NCBI RefSeq assembly: GCF_001436275.1
Contig: NZ_AZEH01000020.1
Coordinates: 62,001-126,000, forward strand
Reading direction: 5' to 3'
DNA from: Liquorilactobacillus oeni DSM 19972
GTDB taxonomy: Bacteria; Bacillota; Bacilli; Lactobacillales; Lactobacillaceae
DNA length: 64,000 nt
This document shows positions 36,261-45,557 of the stretch, one piece after another. The stretch's first letter is position 1; every line of letters starts with the position of its first letter. The notes under the pieces were generated by a model. It was not told the DNA's origin. It saw only the letters and a list, made by a program, of their open reading frames with translations, and ran no database searches. The translations under genes and the position numbers were made by a program.

Positions 36261-37997
36261 TTAAAAGAATTGTCTTAAAATATCCTTAAGAGGAGGTAAT
36301 TCAGGTATCTTCCAATAATTTTCCAGGTATTCTTGGCCAAACTTCATATAACCCTTAGCTTCATCCATAACTATCTTGCCTGGTAACGGTGCATCATCTT
36401 TAACATAGGCATTAATCAAAATCGGGCGATCCTTGATCGTATATGCTTTATCAAGAGCTGCTTTAAATTCATCATTGGACTTTACAGTAATACCAACACC
36501 TCCGCAAGCTTTTGCAAACTGAGCATAGTCCATATCAGCAAGGTCAATTTGATAATTCAATTGTCCAGCAGACTGTTGTTCATATTCAATAAACGCCAGT
36601 TTTTGATTGTTGATAACCACACAGATGATAGGCAGCTTGTACTTGACTGCAGTTACAAAGTCCTGCATGACCATTGCAAAGGCGCCATCACCATTAAGTG
36701 TGAGTACTCGACGCTCTGGATACGCCAGTTGTGCAGCAATCGCACCTGGAAGCCCGCAGCCCATCGTGCCCAGCCATGACGAAATTCCAAACTTTTGGCT
36801 TTCTTTAACATGTAAAAACCTTGCAGCCCATGAGGTTGAAGTTCCGACATCAATTGAATATACCATATCATCCGGCGCAGTTTCATCAATATAAGCCGCA
36901 AGACTTTCAGGAGAAGCAGGACTTGTGTTTAACTTGCGCTTTGAGTCCATCCACTTATTCCAGTTAGACATACTCTTTTGGCATGCTTTCAAGAAATTTT
37001 CATTTTGATGAAGGACACCTTGAGTATTCAGTGCTTTAACTACTTTTGCCGTATCACCTTGAATAGCAACATCTACGCCATATCTTTTTCCTAAGTTTTC
37101 GGCCTTCAGATCAACCTGAACACACTTAGCCTGCCCCTTTGCAGGAAGATATGGAAGGTACGGATAGTTAGTTCCAAAAAGAAAAAGCAGATCTGTACTA
37201 TGCATCGCTTCATAAGCAGGCTTTGTCCCCAACTTGCCGACCTGACCCAAAGAATTTGGATGGTCATCTGCAATTATTCCTTTTGCAGGAAGAGTTTCAA
37301 CAAATGGCAAATTATTTTTTTCAATAAATTGTTTGATTTCTTTTCCAGCGTTTCTAGCTCCAACACCTAATAAAACAAGCGGCTTCTTAGCTTCTTTCAG
37401 CAACTGGCCAGCCTGTGTAAGCTGAGCCTCGTTTACTTCCGGCGTTGCCAGTGAGAAAGCCCGTGCTGAAGATTTATATTCACCCTGCATCTTCTGGTCG
37501 GGGATGTCATCTGGGATTGTTAGAACTGCTACTCCCTTATTTTCATAGGCACTCCTGATCGCTTGATCTACAACTTCCGGCAGGTTATCTACAGAAGTAA
37601 TATTTCTATTGAAAACAGCAACGTCATCAAACAACTTAGCCGTATTTACTTCTTGAAAATAGCCTTCATTCAGTGAAGAAGAAGTTACCTGACCCAATAA
37701 TGCCAATACTGGAACGTGATCCATTTTAGCATCATACAAACCGTTTAATAAATGAATTGCACCTGGACCGCCGATCGATAAACAAACTCCCAATTTACCT
37801 GTATACTTAGCTTCTGCTGCAGCTGCTAATGCAGCTACTTCTTCATGTCGAACCTGAGTAAACTTTATTTTTTCCTGCTGTCTGCGCAAAGCATCAACTG
37901 TCGTATCAATAGAATCACCTGGCAGACCGTACACATTTTGGACTCCCCAGTCAGCTAAAACGTCAACCAGCAAGTCCGATCCCTTTGTATTTGCCAT
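36261..37997 (-). CDS. spxB: Pyruvate oxidase (ThDP- and FAD-dependent)
   Basis: 578 residues, close to characterised lactobacillar and streptococcal enzymes. Converts pyruvate, phosphate and O2 to acetyl phosphate, CO2 and H2O2. Visible features: the ThDP-activating Glu in RHEEVAA (residues 50-56), LSIGGPGAIHLLNGLYDA, the central FAD domain with LLFLFGTNYPYLPY, and the ThDP/Mg motif from GDGAFAM to VVINN. A C-terminal tail extends after the PP domain. It gives aerobic ATP and peroxide. A perfect 7-bp palindrome lies upstream (38061-38077). Confidence 0.95.
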   Translation of the reverse strand: MANTKGSDLLVDVLADWGVQNVYGLPGDSIDTTVDALRRQQEKIKFTQVRHEEVAALAAAAEAKYTGKLGVCLSIGGPGAIHLLNGLYDAKMDHVPVLALLGQVTSSSLNEGYFQEVNTAKLFDDVAVFNRNITSVDNLPEVVDQAIRSAYENKGVAVLTIPDDIPDQKMQGEYKSSARAFSLATPEVNEAQLTQAGQLLKEAKKPLVLLGVGARNAGKEIKQFIEKNNLPFVETLPAKGIIADDHPNSLGQVGKLGTKPAYEAMHSTDLLFLFGTNYPYLPYLPAKGQAKCVQVDLKAENLGKRYGVDVAIQGDTAKVVKALNTQGVLHQNENFLKACQKSMSNWNKWMDSKRKLNTSPASPESLAAYIDETAPDDMVYSIDVGTSTSWAARFLHVKESQKFGISSWLGTMGCGLPGAIAAQLAYPERRVLTLNGDGAFAMVMQDFVTAVKYKLPIICVVINNQKLAFIEYEQQSAGQLNYQIDLADMDYAQFAKACGGVGITVKSNDEFKAALDKAYTIKDRPILINAYVKDDAPLPGKIVMDEAKGYMKFGQEYLENYWKIPELPPLKDILRQFF

Positions 37998-38060
37998 AAA
38001 AAAACACTCCCTAAACCATATAATAATAGCTCATTAATGCGGGCTCACTTTCAATCTTAC

Positions 38061-38077
38061 TGCAAAAATATTTTGCA
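38061..38077. promoter_or_regulatory. Palindrome upstream of spxB, candidate operator
   Basis: TGCAAAA-ATA-TTTTGCA, a perfect 7-bp inverted repeat with a 3-bp centre, 64-80 bp before the spxB start. It does not match cre, CodY or Rex consensus boxes that I know. AT content makes chance occurrence possible. Confidence 0.4.
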
Positions 38078-38134
38078 CAACAGGTTTTTGCATTAAAATT
38101 TTCAACTAACCTGAAAAACCTGCTTTCAAAAAAT

Positions 38135-38177
38135 AAAAAAAGATCTCTGCCGCATATCATTTTGGCAAAGACCTTTT
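38135..38177 (-). terminator. Terminator of the YkuD-like gene
   Basis: AAAGATCTCTGCC pairs with GGCAAAGACCTTT with two mismatches; on the minus strand the hairpin is followed by CTTTTTTT, a few bases after the stop at 38180. Confidence 0.7.
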
Positions 38178-38179
38178 TG

Positions 38180-38821
38180 TTATTTTTTAATTACAAGTTT
38201 GGTACCGGCAGCTACGTTTTTATAAAACCATTTAGCATCTTTTACAGATAACCTGATACTGCTATTGGTATTCATTTTCTTCCCTAATTTTTGGGCCTGG
38301 TCGAGCTTATATTTTCCCTTTTCATCAGTTGGAACAGTATGAATCATGCTCTTGCTGTCACCTCTCCACGATACCCAGTATTTAGCACCCTCATCAAAAA
38401 CCGGTGAATAGAAAAAGGTCCCTCTTTTTTCTTGAATATGGAAAGTCCCTTTTGGAAACTTCTTCTTGCTGTTGTTTGGAAAACCCGCTTCATTGGTGCC
38501 CGCAGAAACATACATCTTGTAAATTGTTTTTTTACCGGACATTATGTACATTTTTTGTTTAGAAAGCGATACTTTAACCCACAGGTTTGGAATCAGCTTT
38601 GCATTCGGATAAGATTTTTTTTCTGAAGATTTACGCCAATTAATGGGACGCCGCATATCAGGATCAATATTCCTTTTCTTTAAAGCTGCTTCTTTTTTAG
38701 CCAGCTTAGCAATCTTTACTTCATTTTTCTTTTCGGTCTGGTGCATATAAACTACACTCCAAACAGCAATGACCACAAGTATCACTGCAATGGCCCATGA
38801 AATTACTTTTTTCTTATTCAT
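38180..38821 (-). CDS. YkuD (L,D-transpeptidase-fold) protein with altered active site
   Basis: 213 residues: an N-terminal membrane anchor (about residues 7-26), a Lys-rich linker and a YkuD domain (about 80-213). The fold is clear from LWVKVSLSKQKMYIM, PKGTFHIQ, SMIHTVP and SIRLSVKDAKWFYKNVAAGTKLVI. In active enzymes the segment before IRLS is SHGC, with Cys as nucleophile; here it reads TNSS, so both the His and the Cys are missing. It may be a non-catalytic wall-binding protein, or use Ser. ATG at 38821 is preferred (AAAGG at proper spacing); its ribosome-binding site lies at the end of the ABC-F gene. Confidence 0.82.
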   Translation of the reverse strand: MNKKKVISWAIAVILVVIAVWSVVYMHQTEKKNEVKIAKLAKKEAALKKRNIDPDMRRPINWRKSSEKKSYPNAKLIPNLWVKVSLSKQKMYIMSGKKTIYKMYVSAGTNEAGFPNNSKKKFPKGTFHIQEKRGTFFYSPVFDEGAKYWVSWRGDSKSMIHTVPTDEKGKYKLDQAQKLGKKMNTNSSIRLSVKDAKWFYKNVAAGTKLVIKK

Positions 38822-38833
38822 CTGTCCCATCCT

Positions 38834-40381
38834 TTAGTCCTTATTAAGCCTGACACTCTCAACATCAAAAATCCGATCTATCCATCCACGATAAAACTGT
38901 TCTTCATGCGAAACTAGCAAAATATTTCCAGGAAAAGCGATTAATGCATCCCGCAAAGCATTTTTTGTCTGCTCATCTAAATGGTTAGTTGGTTCGTCCA
39001 TTATTAAGAAATTGCTTTGTTTAAGTTCAAGGATACATAATTTTACTTTTGTTTGCTCTCCGCCGCTCAAAAGATGAATCGGCTTTAAAATATTAGCCGG
39101 ACTTAACCCTGCGCGTGCAAGACGCTGCCGCACAGTTTTTGCTTCCAACCGGGGATAGGTATCTTGAACTATACTCAATGGTGTCTGATTTGGATTACTC
39201 CATTCAAGGTCTTGTGTAAAATAATTAATTTCTGCTGCATCTACAAATTTAGCGCTGCCGCCAAAAGTTGGAATCAAACCTAAAATCGACTTAATCAAAG
39301 TGGACTTTCCCACTCCGTTAAAGCCTTTAAGAACTACTTTTTCTCCGTGGCTGAGTGAGAAAGTAACAGGTTCCAGTAATGGCACCTTGTACCCAACAGA
39401 AAGCTCTTCTACTACAAGAGTAGCCGAAGAAAGAAGCTCACTGTAAGGAAATTTAAAGTGTGCCTGCATTGAATCGCTTGGAGGATCAATTCGTTCCAGC
39501 TTATCAAGCCTTTTTTGGCGTGACTTAGCCATTGTAGAACGTGTTCCGGCTTTATTTCTTCTAATGTAAGCCTCATCTTTTTCAATTTGGCGTTGTTGTT
39601 TTTCATAAGCTTTTAACTGAACTTCTTTTTTCTGTTCCTTCTGCTTGACTGCTGCGCTAAAACTCCCGGTATATTTAGTAATTTTCCCGAATGCAACGTC
39701 AATAATTGTGTTCGTAATCTGCTCTAAAAATTTATAGTCATGCGAAATAACCATGAAACAGCCAGAAAAACCGTTAAGATAACCAATCAGCCATTCAATG
39801 TGCTCAGTATCAAGATAATTAGTCGGTTCGTCCAGTAAAAGGACATCGGGTTCTTCAAGCAAAAGTTTTGCTAGAATAATTTTAGAACGCTGTCCTCCAC
39901 TGCACTGGTCAACTTCCTTGTCTTTGCCGATCGCATCAATTCCTAGGCCTGTCATTACCTGTGCGATCCGTGTTTCTATCTCGTAAAAGCGTCCGGCTTC
40001 AAGCTGTTCTTGGTATTGGCCAGCTTTTTCCAATAATTCTTCATCCAAAGTAGCAGCATATTCCTCATAACATTTAGTTTGAGCTGCACTGATCTGATAC
40101 AATTTCGTAAAAGCTGACTTTAAAAAATCAAAGATTGTCAGATTATGCGCAGTTTGTGCGTATTGATCCAAATAACCAATCTTAACTCCTCTTTGCCACT
40201 TAATTTTACCTTCATCAGGCAATTCTTGGCCAGTAATTATCTTAATAAGCGTACTTTTTCCTGCACCGTTTTGCCCTATAACTCCCATATGATCTTCCTT
40301 ATTCAGCCTAAATTCGGCGTTTTGGTACAATTGCTTTTCTGCAAATGAATGCGAAAGACCTTCAACTTCTAAAATACTCAT
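38834..40381 (-). CDS. ABC-F family ATPase (ribosome-associated or resistance type)
   Basis: 515 residues, two ABC domains without TM segments. Walker A GQNGAGKS and GFNGVGKS; signatures CSGGQRSK and LSGGEQTK; Walker B LLLDEPTNYLD and LIMDEPTNHLD. The linker between domains (about residues 225-310) is Lys/Arg/Gln-rich, as in translation-factor ABC-F proteins such as EttA, YbiT and YkpA. These bind the ribosomal E site; some confer antibiotic resistance, but the subfamily cannot be assigned. The YkuD gene follows directly, so the two are likely co-transcribed. Confidence 0.87.
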   Translation of the reverse strand: MSILEVEGLSHSFAEKQLYQNAEFRLNKEDHMGVIGQNGAGKSTLIKIITGQELPDEGKIKWQRGVKIGYLDQYAQTAHNLTIFDFLKSAFTKLYQISAAQTKCYEEYAATLDEELLEKAGQYQEQLEAGRFYEIETRIAQVMTGLGIDAIGKDKEVDQCSGGQRSKIILAKLLLEEPDVLLLDEPTNYLDTEHIEWLIGYLNGFSGCFMVISHDYKFLEQITNTIIDVAFGKITKYTGSFSAAVKQKEQKKEVQLKAYEKQQRQIEKDEAYIRRNKAGTRSTMAKSRQKRLDKLERIDPPSDSMQAHFKFPYSELLSSATLVVEELSVGYKVPLLEPVTFSLSHGEKVVLKGFNGVGKSTLIKSILGLIPTFGGSAKFVDAAEINYFTQDLEWSNPNQTPLSIVQDTYPRLEAKTVRQRLARAGLSPANILKPIHLLSGGEQTKVKLCILELKQSNFLIMDEPTNHLDEQTKNALRDALIAFPGNILLVSHEEQFYRGWIDRIFDVESVRLNKD

Positions 40382-40516
40382 TATTCTCCATCCTCTTACC
40401 GGGTGATTATATCATATTTTTTTCCGCAGCCAATAATTTCTTCTATCAAAAAAGCCACCACAAAACGTCACTGACGCCCCATGCTGGCCAATCATTTTTA
40501 AGAAAAAATAAGCCGT

Positions 40517-40657
40517 TTATTTTGCTGATTTTTCTAACTCTGCACGACTTTTCAAAAAGTCTAAAACATTTTGATGTTGTGCACGACGCTTTTTGATATT
40601 TTTTTGGTTTACGGGACGACGGTCATTAGCTACCCCTACATGTGTATTTTGTGACAT
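40517..40657 (-). CDS. Small basic hypothetical protein (46 aa)
   Basis: Starts MSQNTHVGVANDRRPVNQKN and continues with a KKRRAQ cluster, then an amphipathic helix ending AELEKSAK; predicted pI is high in the middle and mixed at the end. ATG at 40657 follows AAAGGAGG with 10 nt spacing, one of the best ribosome-binding sites in the window. It lies between the ABC-F gene and the Rgg-type regulator, both on the same strand. No family recognised; a nucleic-acid- or ribosome-associated small protein would fit the composition. Confidence 0.7.
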   Translation of the reverse strand: MSQNTHVGVANDRRPVNQKNIKKRRAQHQNVLDFLKSRAELEKSAK

Positions 40658-40734
40658 TTGAGAAATTCCTCCTTTCGTATATTGTGCATCACTTCATATT
40701 AAACTTTATTTTCTTTTTTTTCAAGTTGGTTTTT

Positions 40735-41637
40735 TTAAGCTTTACGCCTGCGCCGCGGCCTCGACTTTTGAAGCTTAATGCTTAACATTTCCTGTAAAAT
40801 AGCAACATGGTGCCTATAAAGGCTCTCCATTCCTAATTTTTGATACAATGCAAAAATGTCTGAAATAATTTTAAGACCTTGTTCATAATCACCATCATTA
40901 ATAATTTTAAGGCCTTCAAAAAACATTTTATTACTTAATGCAGTTATGTTACTAGAACCAACTTTAATTTTATTAAGTAAATTATAATAGTATGCTACAT
41001 GTTCTTTTTTATCGGCTTTCATAAAAAGGAGGATGGCACTGCAAAGTGTTTTTACCTTCAGATTCTCTAGCGTTCTGTCATGACTTTCATCATCTTCATT
41101 CCAGTCATGATTCTGTAAAAGCTTTTCTATTGAAGAACTGTCAAACATAAGGATAGAATCAATAAACAATGAATACTCAAAGTATCCCCATTGACGTGCT
41201 CTAGCTAAATAGTGCACAACTTCTCTTCGTTCATTCAAAACACTTTCATTCGTCTTACCAAGCTTTTTCTTCATTGCAGATGCTATCACAGCTAAATAAT
41301 GAAAGCGTAAAAGCTGAGTAGTTTGATATTCTCTTTCAATCTTTTTTTCAGTTGCCTTTACTTCTGTTAAGTTTTCCTGTGTAAATGCCAATTTCAAATC
41401 ATGACGATAACTGCCATAGTGATCCCCTCTTTTGAGTATGCTACCGAAAAGCTTCATGAATTCATCTGCGCCTACATTCAATCTGTCCAAAATACTTAAG
41501 AAAGTGTCTGCCGTTGTCTCTACCAATCCACTCTCATACTTATAGTACATTGAACGTGAAAGTAAATTATCATAAATTGTTTTTGCCTTAATCCCCTTTG
41601 CAGTACGTATATCCTTGACCAATTCCCCTGTCTTCAT
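40735..41637 (-). CDS. Rgg/GadR/MutR-type transcriptional regulator
   Basis: 300 residues. N-terminal XRE helix-turn-helix (residues about 4-58; SRSMYYKYESGLVETTADTF) followed by a long all-helical domain of about 230 residues resembling the tetratricopeptide-like C-terminus of Rgg proteins. Many Rgg regulators sense small hydrophobic peptides encoded nearby; none is convincing here. ATG at 41637 follows AAAGGGGCGAG; upstream in-frame codons have no site. Promoter TTTACA-17-TATACA lies at about 41680-41710 on the minus strand. Ends with a very basic tail (SRPRRRRKA). Confidence 0.8.
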   Translation of the reverse strand: MKTGELVKDIRTAKGIKAKTIYDNLLSRSMYYKYESGLVETTADTFLSILDRLNVGADEFMKLFGSILKRGDHYGSYRHDLKLAFTQENLTEVKATEKKIEREYQTTQLLRFHYLAVIASAMKKKLGKTNESVLNERREVVHYLARARQWGYFEYSLFIDSILMFDSSSIEKLLQNHDWNEDDESHDRTLENLKVKTLCSAILLFMKADKKEHVAYYYNLLNKIKVGSSNITALSNKMFFEGLKIINDGDYEQGLKIISDIFALYQKLGMESLYRHHVAILQEMLSIKLQKSRPRRRRKA

Positions 41638-42109
41638 CTTCTCGCCCCTTTTTAGTAATTGGTGCACATGTGTTTAATATATATAATGTGTATAAAAATG
41701 GTGCTTTATTATGTAAACGAATCCTCAAAAAATTGTCGCGTTTTATTTGCTTTTTCTTAAGCCAGCCCCCATAACAGTATTGATAAAAACACGAAATAAA
41801 CAATATACTAGGTAATAAGTTTTAAAATAGAGATACACATACCATAAATCAAGAAAATTTTGGAAACTTATAAATACTTTCTAGTACCCAACGTACGGAA
41901 ATTATGATACCAGATTATTCTCTAAAAGTAACCACTATTTCTGCTTTTTCCTTATGAATTCCCTTTATTTTTCTAATAATGTTCTAAATTTTTATATCGG
42001 CTAATCTTTTTTGAAATTTAAATTTAATTTTCGGCAAAAATGCAAAAAAAATTATAAAAAAAAACACTACACAGCTTAAAAACTGCTTAGTATCTTTAGT
42101 TTTGCTCCA
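41638..42109. other. AT-rich intergenic region upstream of the Rgg-type gene
   Basis: About 470 bases without a convincing gene. It holds the Rgg promoter (TTTACA-17-TATACA, minus) and a fragment agccagccccc near 41761 that could be the relic of a repeat-family hairpin. Mini reading frames are present but have no ribosome-binding site. Confidence 0.5.
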
Positions 42110-42472
42110 TTAATCCCGCTTTTTCAAAAGATCACGAATTTCTTCTAGTAACTGAACCTCAGGGGTAATCGGAACTTCCTTTTGTTTATGTGTTACCTTA
42201 TTTACAAGTTTTACCAGCAGGAAGATTACAAAAGCAATAATCAAAAAATTAATAATTGCATTAATAAAACTGCCAAATTTAAAAGTTGCATCTCCAATCT
42301 TCAAAACCCAATCTGAAAAATCCATTCCTCCGACAAATAAACCTATCAAAGGATTAATCAGGTAACTGACCAAAGCTTTAACGATCGAAGTAAATGCTCC
42401 TCCGATAATTACCCCAACAGCAAGATCCATAACACTTCCACGTGAAATAAACTCCTTAAATTCTCGAATCAA
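42110..42472 (-). CDS. mscL: Large-conductance mechanosensitive channel
   Basis: 120 residues. Homopentameric channel that opens under hypo-osmotic shock. N-terminal amphipathic helix, TM1 with DLAVGVIIGGAFTSIV, periplasmic loop, TM2 (INAIINFLIIAFVIFLLV) and a cytoplasmic helix LLEEIRDLLKKR. TTG at 42472 gives MIREFKEFISRGSVMD, matching the usual MscL N-terminus (MLKEFKEF) with AGGGG at 8 nt; an in-frame GTG at 42481 lies almost on top of that site. Confidence 0.95.
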   Translation of the reverse strand: MIREFKEFISRGSVMDLAVGVIIGGAFTSIVKALVSYLINPLIGLFVGGMDFSDWVLKIGDATFKFGSFINAIINFLIIAFVIFLLVKLVNKVTHKQKEVPITPEVQLLEEIRDLLKKRD

Positions 42473-42651
42473 CTCAAACACCCCTATGTAATTAAATTAG
42501 TTTAAATGTAACAATAATTAATAAAATTTTCAACTAAATGTAACTGTTAAAAGTAAAGCGGCAAAATATGTTCCTTTAGTGAGTATTAAACTTCCTAAAA
42601 AGATTACCGTATGCTAAACTAAATTTAGTATAAAGAAAGGATTATCACACA

Positions 42652-45297
42652 ATGAAACAAACATATCACCAGCTTCCCTTTAAAAAAGTACTGGAGCAGC
42701 TTCACACTAGCAGTACCGGGCTGAAATCAGCTGAAATTGATAAACGTTTGGACCAATACGGCCCCAACGTCTTAAGCGAGCAAAAGGGCAGTACATTGCT
42801 GCAAAAATTTTTCAGTCAATTTAAAGACCTGATGATTATCATTTTAATAATTGCAGCTGTTATTGCTTTTTTTGCTGGTGATGCCTCTGACGCTATCATA
42901 ATCTTTTTAGTAGTAATACTAAATGCAGCTTTTGGTGTTTTTCAAGAAGCAAAGGCCGAAAATGCAATTAATGCTCTCAAAGAAATGACCACTCCCTCTT
43001 CGCATGTGCGCAGAGATGGTCAGGTTCAGACAATAAAAAGTTCTGAACTCGTTCCGGGCGACATCGTCTTACTTGAAGCAGGCGATATCATTCCTGCCGA
43101 TTTGCGTTTAATAAAAACAGCTTCTTTAAAAATCGAAGAAGCAGCTTTGACAGGAGAATCCGTTCCAGTTGATAAAAACGAAGAATCTCTTGAAGAATCA
43201 GATCTTTCATTAGGCGATCGTAAAAATCTGGCATACATGAATACGAATGTAACCTACGGCACAGGAGAAGGTGTCATAACTGCTACTGGGATGGATACTG
43301 AAGTAGGGCATATTGCTGCAATGCTTAATAGCGTTCATAAGTCAATTACTCCTTTGCAAAAGAATATTATCCATCTCAGCAAGATTCTCAGTGTACTTGT
43401 CTTAATTATTGCTGTTCTGGTTTTTGTTATCGGTATTTTAGCTGATCGCGCATCTGTACTTGAAATGCTGTTGACTTCCATCTCATTGGCTGTTGCAGCT
43501 ATTCCTGAAGGCTTACCCGCAATCGTAACGATCACTCTTGCGCTTGGAACACAGACAATGGCTAAACGCAATGCACTAATTCGAAAATTGCCCGCAGTTG
43601 AAACTTTAGGAACAACTGAGATAATTGCTTCTGATAAAACAGGGACTCTTACCCAAAATAAAATGACAGTTGAGAAAATATATGTTCCAGACAAACTTCA
43701 GGAAGCTGAAAATGCTGATTTCGGGCCTAATGATCATCTGACTCAAATTATGGTCCTTGCAAATGACAGTCAGAAAACTGCCGAGGGGCTAGTAGGCGAT
43801 CCCACAGAAACGGCTCTTGTTCAATACTATTTAAATAAAAAAACAGCTGTCGAAGAGTTGCACAACAGCTTTTCCCGGATCACTGCATTACCTTTTGACT
43901 CAACAAGGAAGTTAATGTCTGCTGTAGTTGAACACAACCAAAAGAAATATGTAATGACAAAAGGTGCTATTGATGAACTTTTAAAAAGAACCACCAAAAT
44001 TGAAGATCACGGTAATATCAGGAAGATCACAGAAAAAGACCGCACAAAAATTTTGGAAGTTAACCATGAGCTTGCTCTTCAAGCTTTGCGTGTATTAGGT
44101 TTTGCATATTCGCCATTAAAGACCATTTCAAGTTCTCCTAGTTCTGAAAATCTCGAAAAAGAACTGATTTTTGTAGGAATGATCGGAATGATTGATCCTG
44201 AACGTCCCGAAGCCCACGCAGCTGTGGCAGAAGCACGCGCAGCAGGTATTAGGCCCCTCATGATTACAGGAGACCATAAAGATACGGCTACTGCAATTGC
44301 TAAGCGTTTAGGGATTCTTAAAAAGGACACAAAGGATGCGGTCATTACTGGCAGTGAACTTGATAATCTTTCTACAAAAGACCTTAACAAAACTATTACA
44401 CAGTACTCAGTATTTGCTCGTGTAGCTCCCGAGCATAAAGTAAGAATAGTTAAAGCTTGGCAGAATAGAGGAAAAATCGTGGCAATGACAGGTGACGGAG
44501 TAAATGACGCACCTGCTCTTAAAACAGCTGACATCGGTGTCGGCATGGGTATTACTGGTACAGAAGTTTCAAAAAACGCCAGTGATATTGTTTTGGCTGA
44601 TGATAATTTTGCAACTATTATTGTAGCAGTTAAAGAAGGCCGCAAAGTTTTCGCAAATATTCAAAAAGCAATTCAATACCTTCTATCTGCTAACCTGGGG
44701 GAAGTTCTCACCCTCTTCTTTATGACAATGTTAGGATGGGATATCTTTGCTCCTGCTCAAATCTTATGGATCAACCTTGTTACTGATACTTTCCCAGCAA
44801 TTGCGTTAGGAATTGAACATGCTGAAGCAACCATCATGCAAAGAAAACCGCGTGGTAACCGCTCCAACTTTTTCAGCGATGGGGTAATGTCCAGCATTCT
44901 TTATCAAGGAATACTAGAAGGGGGATTAACTTTAGGTGTTTACTGGTTTGCCTTACAATATCCCTTCCATCATTCCTATGCCTTGATCCACGCGGACGCT
45001 TTAACAATGGCCTTCGCTACTCTGGGCTTAATTCAGCTGTTCCATGCTTTCAACTCTAAGTCACTTCATGGTTCAATTTTTAGAAAAGGCTTGTTCAACA
45101 ACAAAATGTTTAACTGGTCTATCTTGATCTCTGGAATCTTGCTGTTTGCTACTATTCTTTTACCTGCTTTCAATGATACGTTTAAAGTTACTCCGCTTGC
45201 ACCACAGCAATGGCTGGCTGTTTTCATCGGTGGAGTGCTTATGCTGATTATCGTAGAAATTGTCAAATTTATACAACGTAAACTTCTTTATAAGTAA
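42652..45297 (+). CDS. P-type Ca2+-transporting ATPase (P2A, SERCA/PMR1-like)
   Basis: 881 residues. Phosphorylation site Asp328 in DKTGTLT; actuator TGES; nucleotide-binding KGAIDELL; hinge [11 protein letters not shown]. Ion-site motifs IPEGLPAIV in M4 and [13 protein letters not shown] in M6 (Asn and Asp retained) match Ca2+ pumps such as Listeria LMCA1 and B. subtilis YloB. It exports Ca2+ with proton countertransport. ATG follows AGAAAGGATTATCACACA. Monocistronic, closed by the hairpin of repeat copy E. Confidence 0.9.
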   Translation: MKQTYHQLPFKKVLEQLHTSSTGLKSAEIDKRLDQYGPNVLSEQKGSTLLQKFFSQFKDLMIIILIIAAVIAFFAGDASDAIIIFLVVILNAAFGVFQEAKAENAINALKEMTTPSSHVRRDGQVQTIKSSELVPGDIVLLEAGDIIPADLRLIKTASLKIEEAALTGESVPVDKNEESLEESDLSLGDRKNLAYMNTNVTYGTGEGVITATGMDTEVGHIAAMLNSVHKSITPLQKNIIHLSKILSVLVLIIAVLVFVIGILADRASVLEMLLTSISLAVAAIPEGLPAIVTITLALGTQTMAKRNALIRKLPAVETLGTTEIIASDKTGTLTQNKMTVEKIYVPDKLQEAENADFGPNDHLTQIMVLANDSQKTAEGLVGDPTETALVQYYLNKKTAVEELHNSFSRITALPFDSTRKLMSAVVEHNQKKYVMTKGAIDELLKRTTKIEDHGNIRKITEKDRTKILEVNHELALQALRVLGFAYSPLKTISSSPSSENLEKELIFVGMIGMIDPERPEAHAAVAEARAAGIRPLMITGDHKDTATAIAKRLGILKKDTKDAVITGSELDNLSTKDLNKTITQYSVFARVAPEHKVRIVKAWQNRGKIVAMTGDGVNDAPALKTADIGVGMGITGTEVSKNASDIVLADDNFATIIVAVKEGRKVFANIQKAIQYLLSANLGEVLTLFFMTMLGWDIFAPAQILWINLVTDTFPAIALGIEHAEATIMQRKPRGNRSNFFSDGVMSSILYQGILEGGLTLGVYWFALQYPFHHSYALIHADALTMAFATLGLIQLFHAFNSKSLHGSIFRKGLFNNKMFNWSILISGILLFATILLPAFNDTFKVTPLAPQQWLAVFIGGVLMLIIVEIVKFIQRKLLYK

Positions 45298-45333
45298 AGC
45301 TTCGTCTATATCAAAAAGAAAGGGCCTAAATAG

Positions 45334-45432
45334 TCGTTAGGCTTTGAACATTAAACACGTTAATTCACATATTTCAGGTTAAAATAGGAGACTGGACCAA
45401 AAGTCATATTTTGGTCCAGCCCCTCTTTTTGT
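45334..45432 (+). repeat. Dispersed intergenic repeat, copy E (short form), with terminator of the Ca2+ ATPase
   Basis: tcgttaggctttgaacattaa is joined directly to acacgttaattcacat, followed by the hairpin ACTGGACCAAAA (45391-45402) / TTTTGGTCCAG (45409-45419) and CCCCTCTTTTT. Compared with copies C, D and F about 100 bp between the two blocks are missing. Confidence 0.7.
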
Positions 45433-45459
45433 TTTCTTGCAATTTTTTCTTAAAACTTA

Positions 45460-45504
45460 AAAAATAATCTTTGAATACTAATAGTTAAGCACTCAAAGAT
45501 TATC
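45460..45504 (-). terminator. Intrinsic terminator of the aldo/keto reductase
   Basis: ATAATCTTTGA / TCAAAGATTAT with an 18-nt loop; on the minus strand it is followed by TTTTTTAAG, about 55 bp after the stop. Confidence 0.75.
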
Positions 45505-45557
45505 GTTTCCCATTACATAACCCTTTAACTAAGTTGAAGCTTTCGTATTAAGAGAGA

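Noticed and set aside
41686-41760. 24-codon frame beside the Rgg gene as a signalling peptide
   Set aside because: No ribosome-binding site, little hydrophobicity in the C-terminal half and it lies within the Rgg promoter.
41750-41775. agccagccccc fragment as a further repeat copy
   Set aside because: Only part of the hairpin arm is present and the other family blocks are absent; could be a relic or chance.
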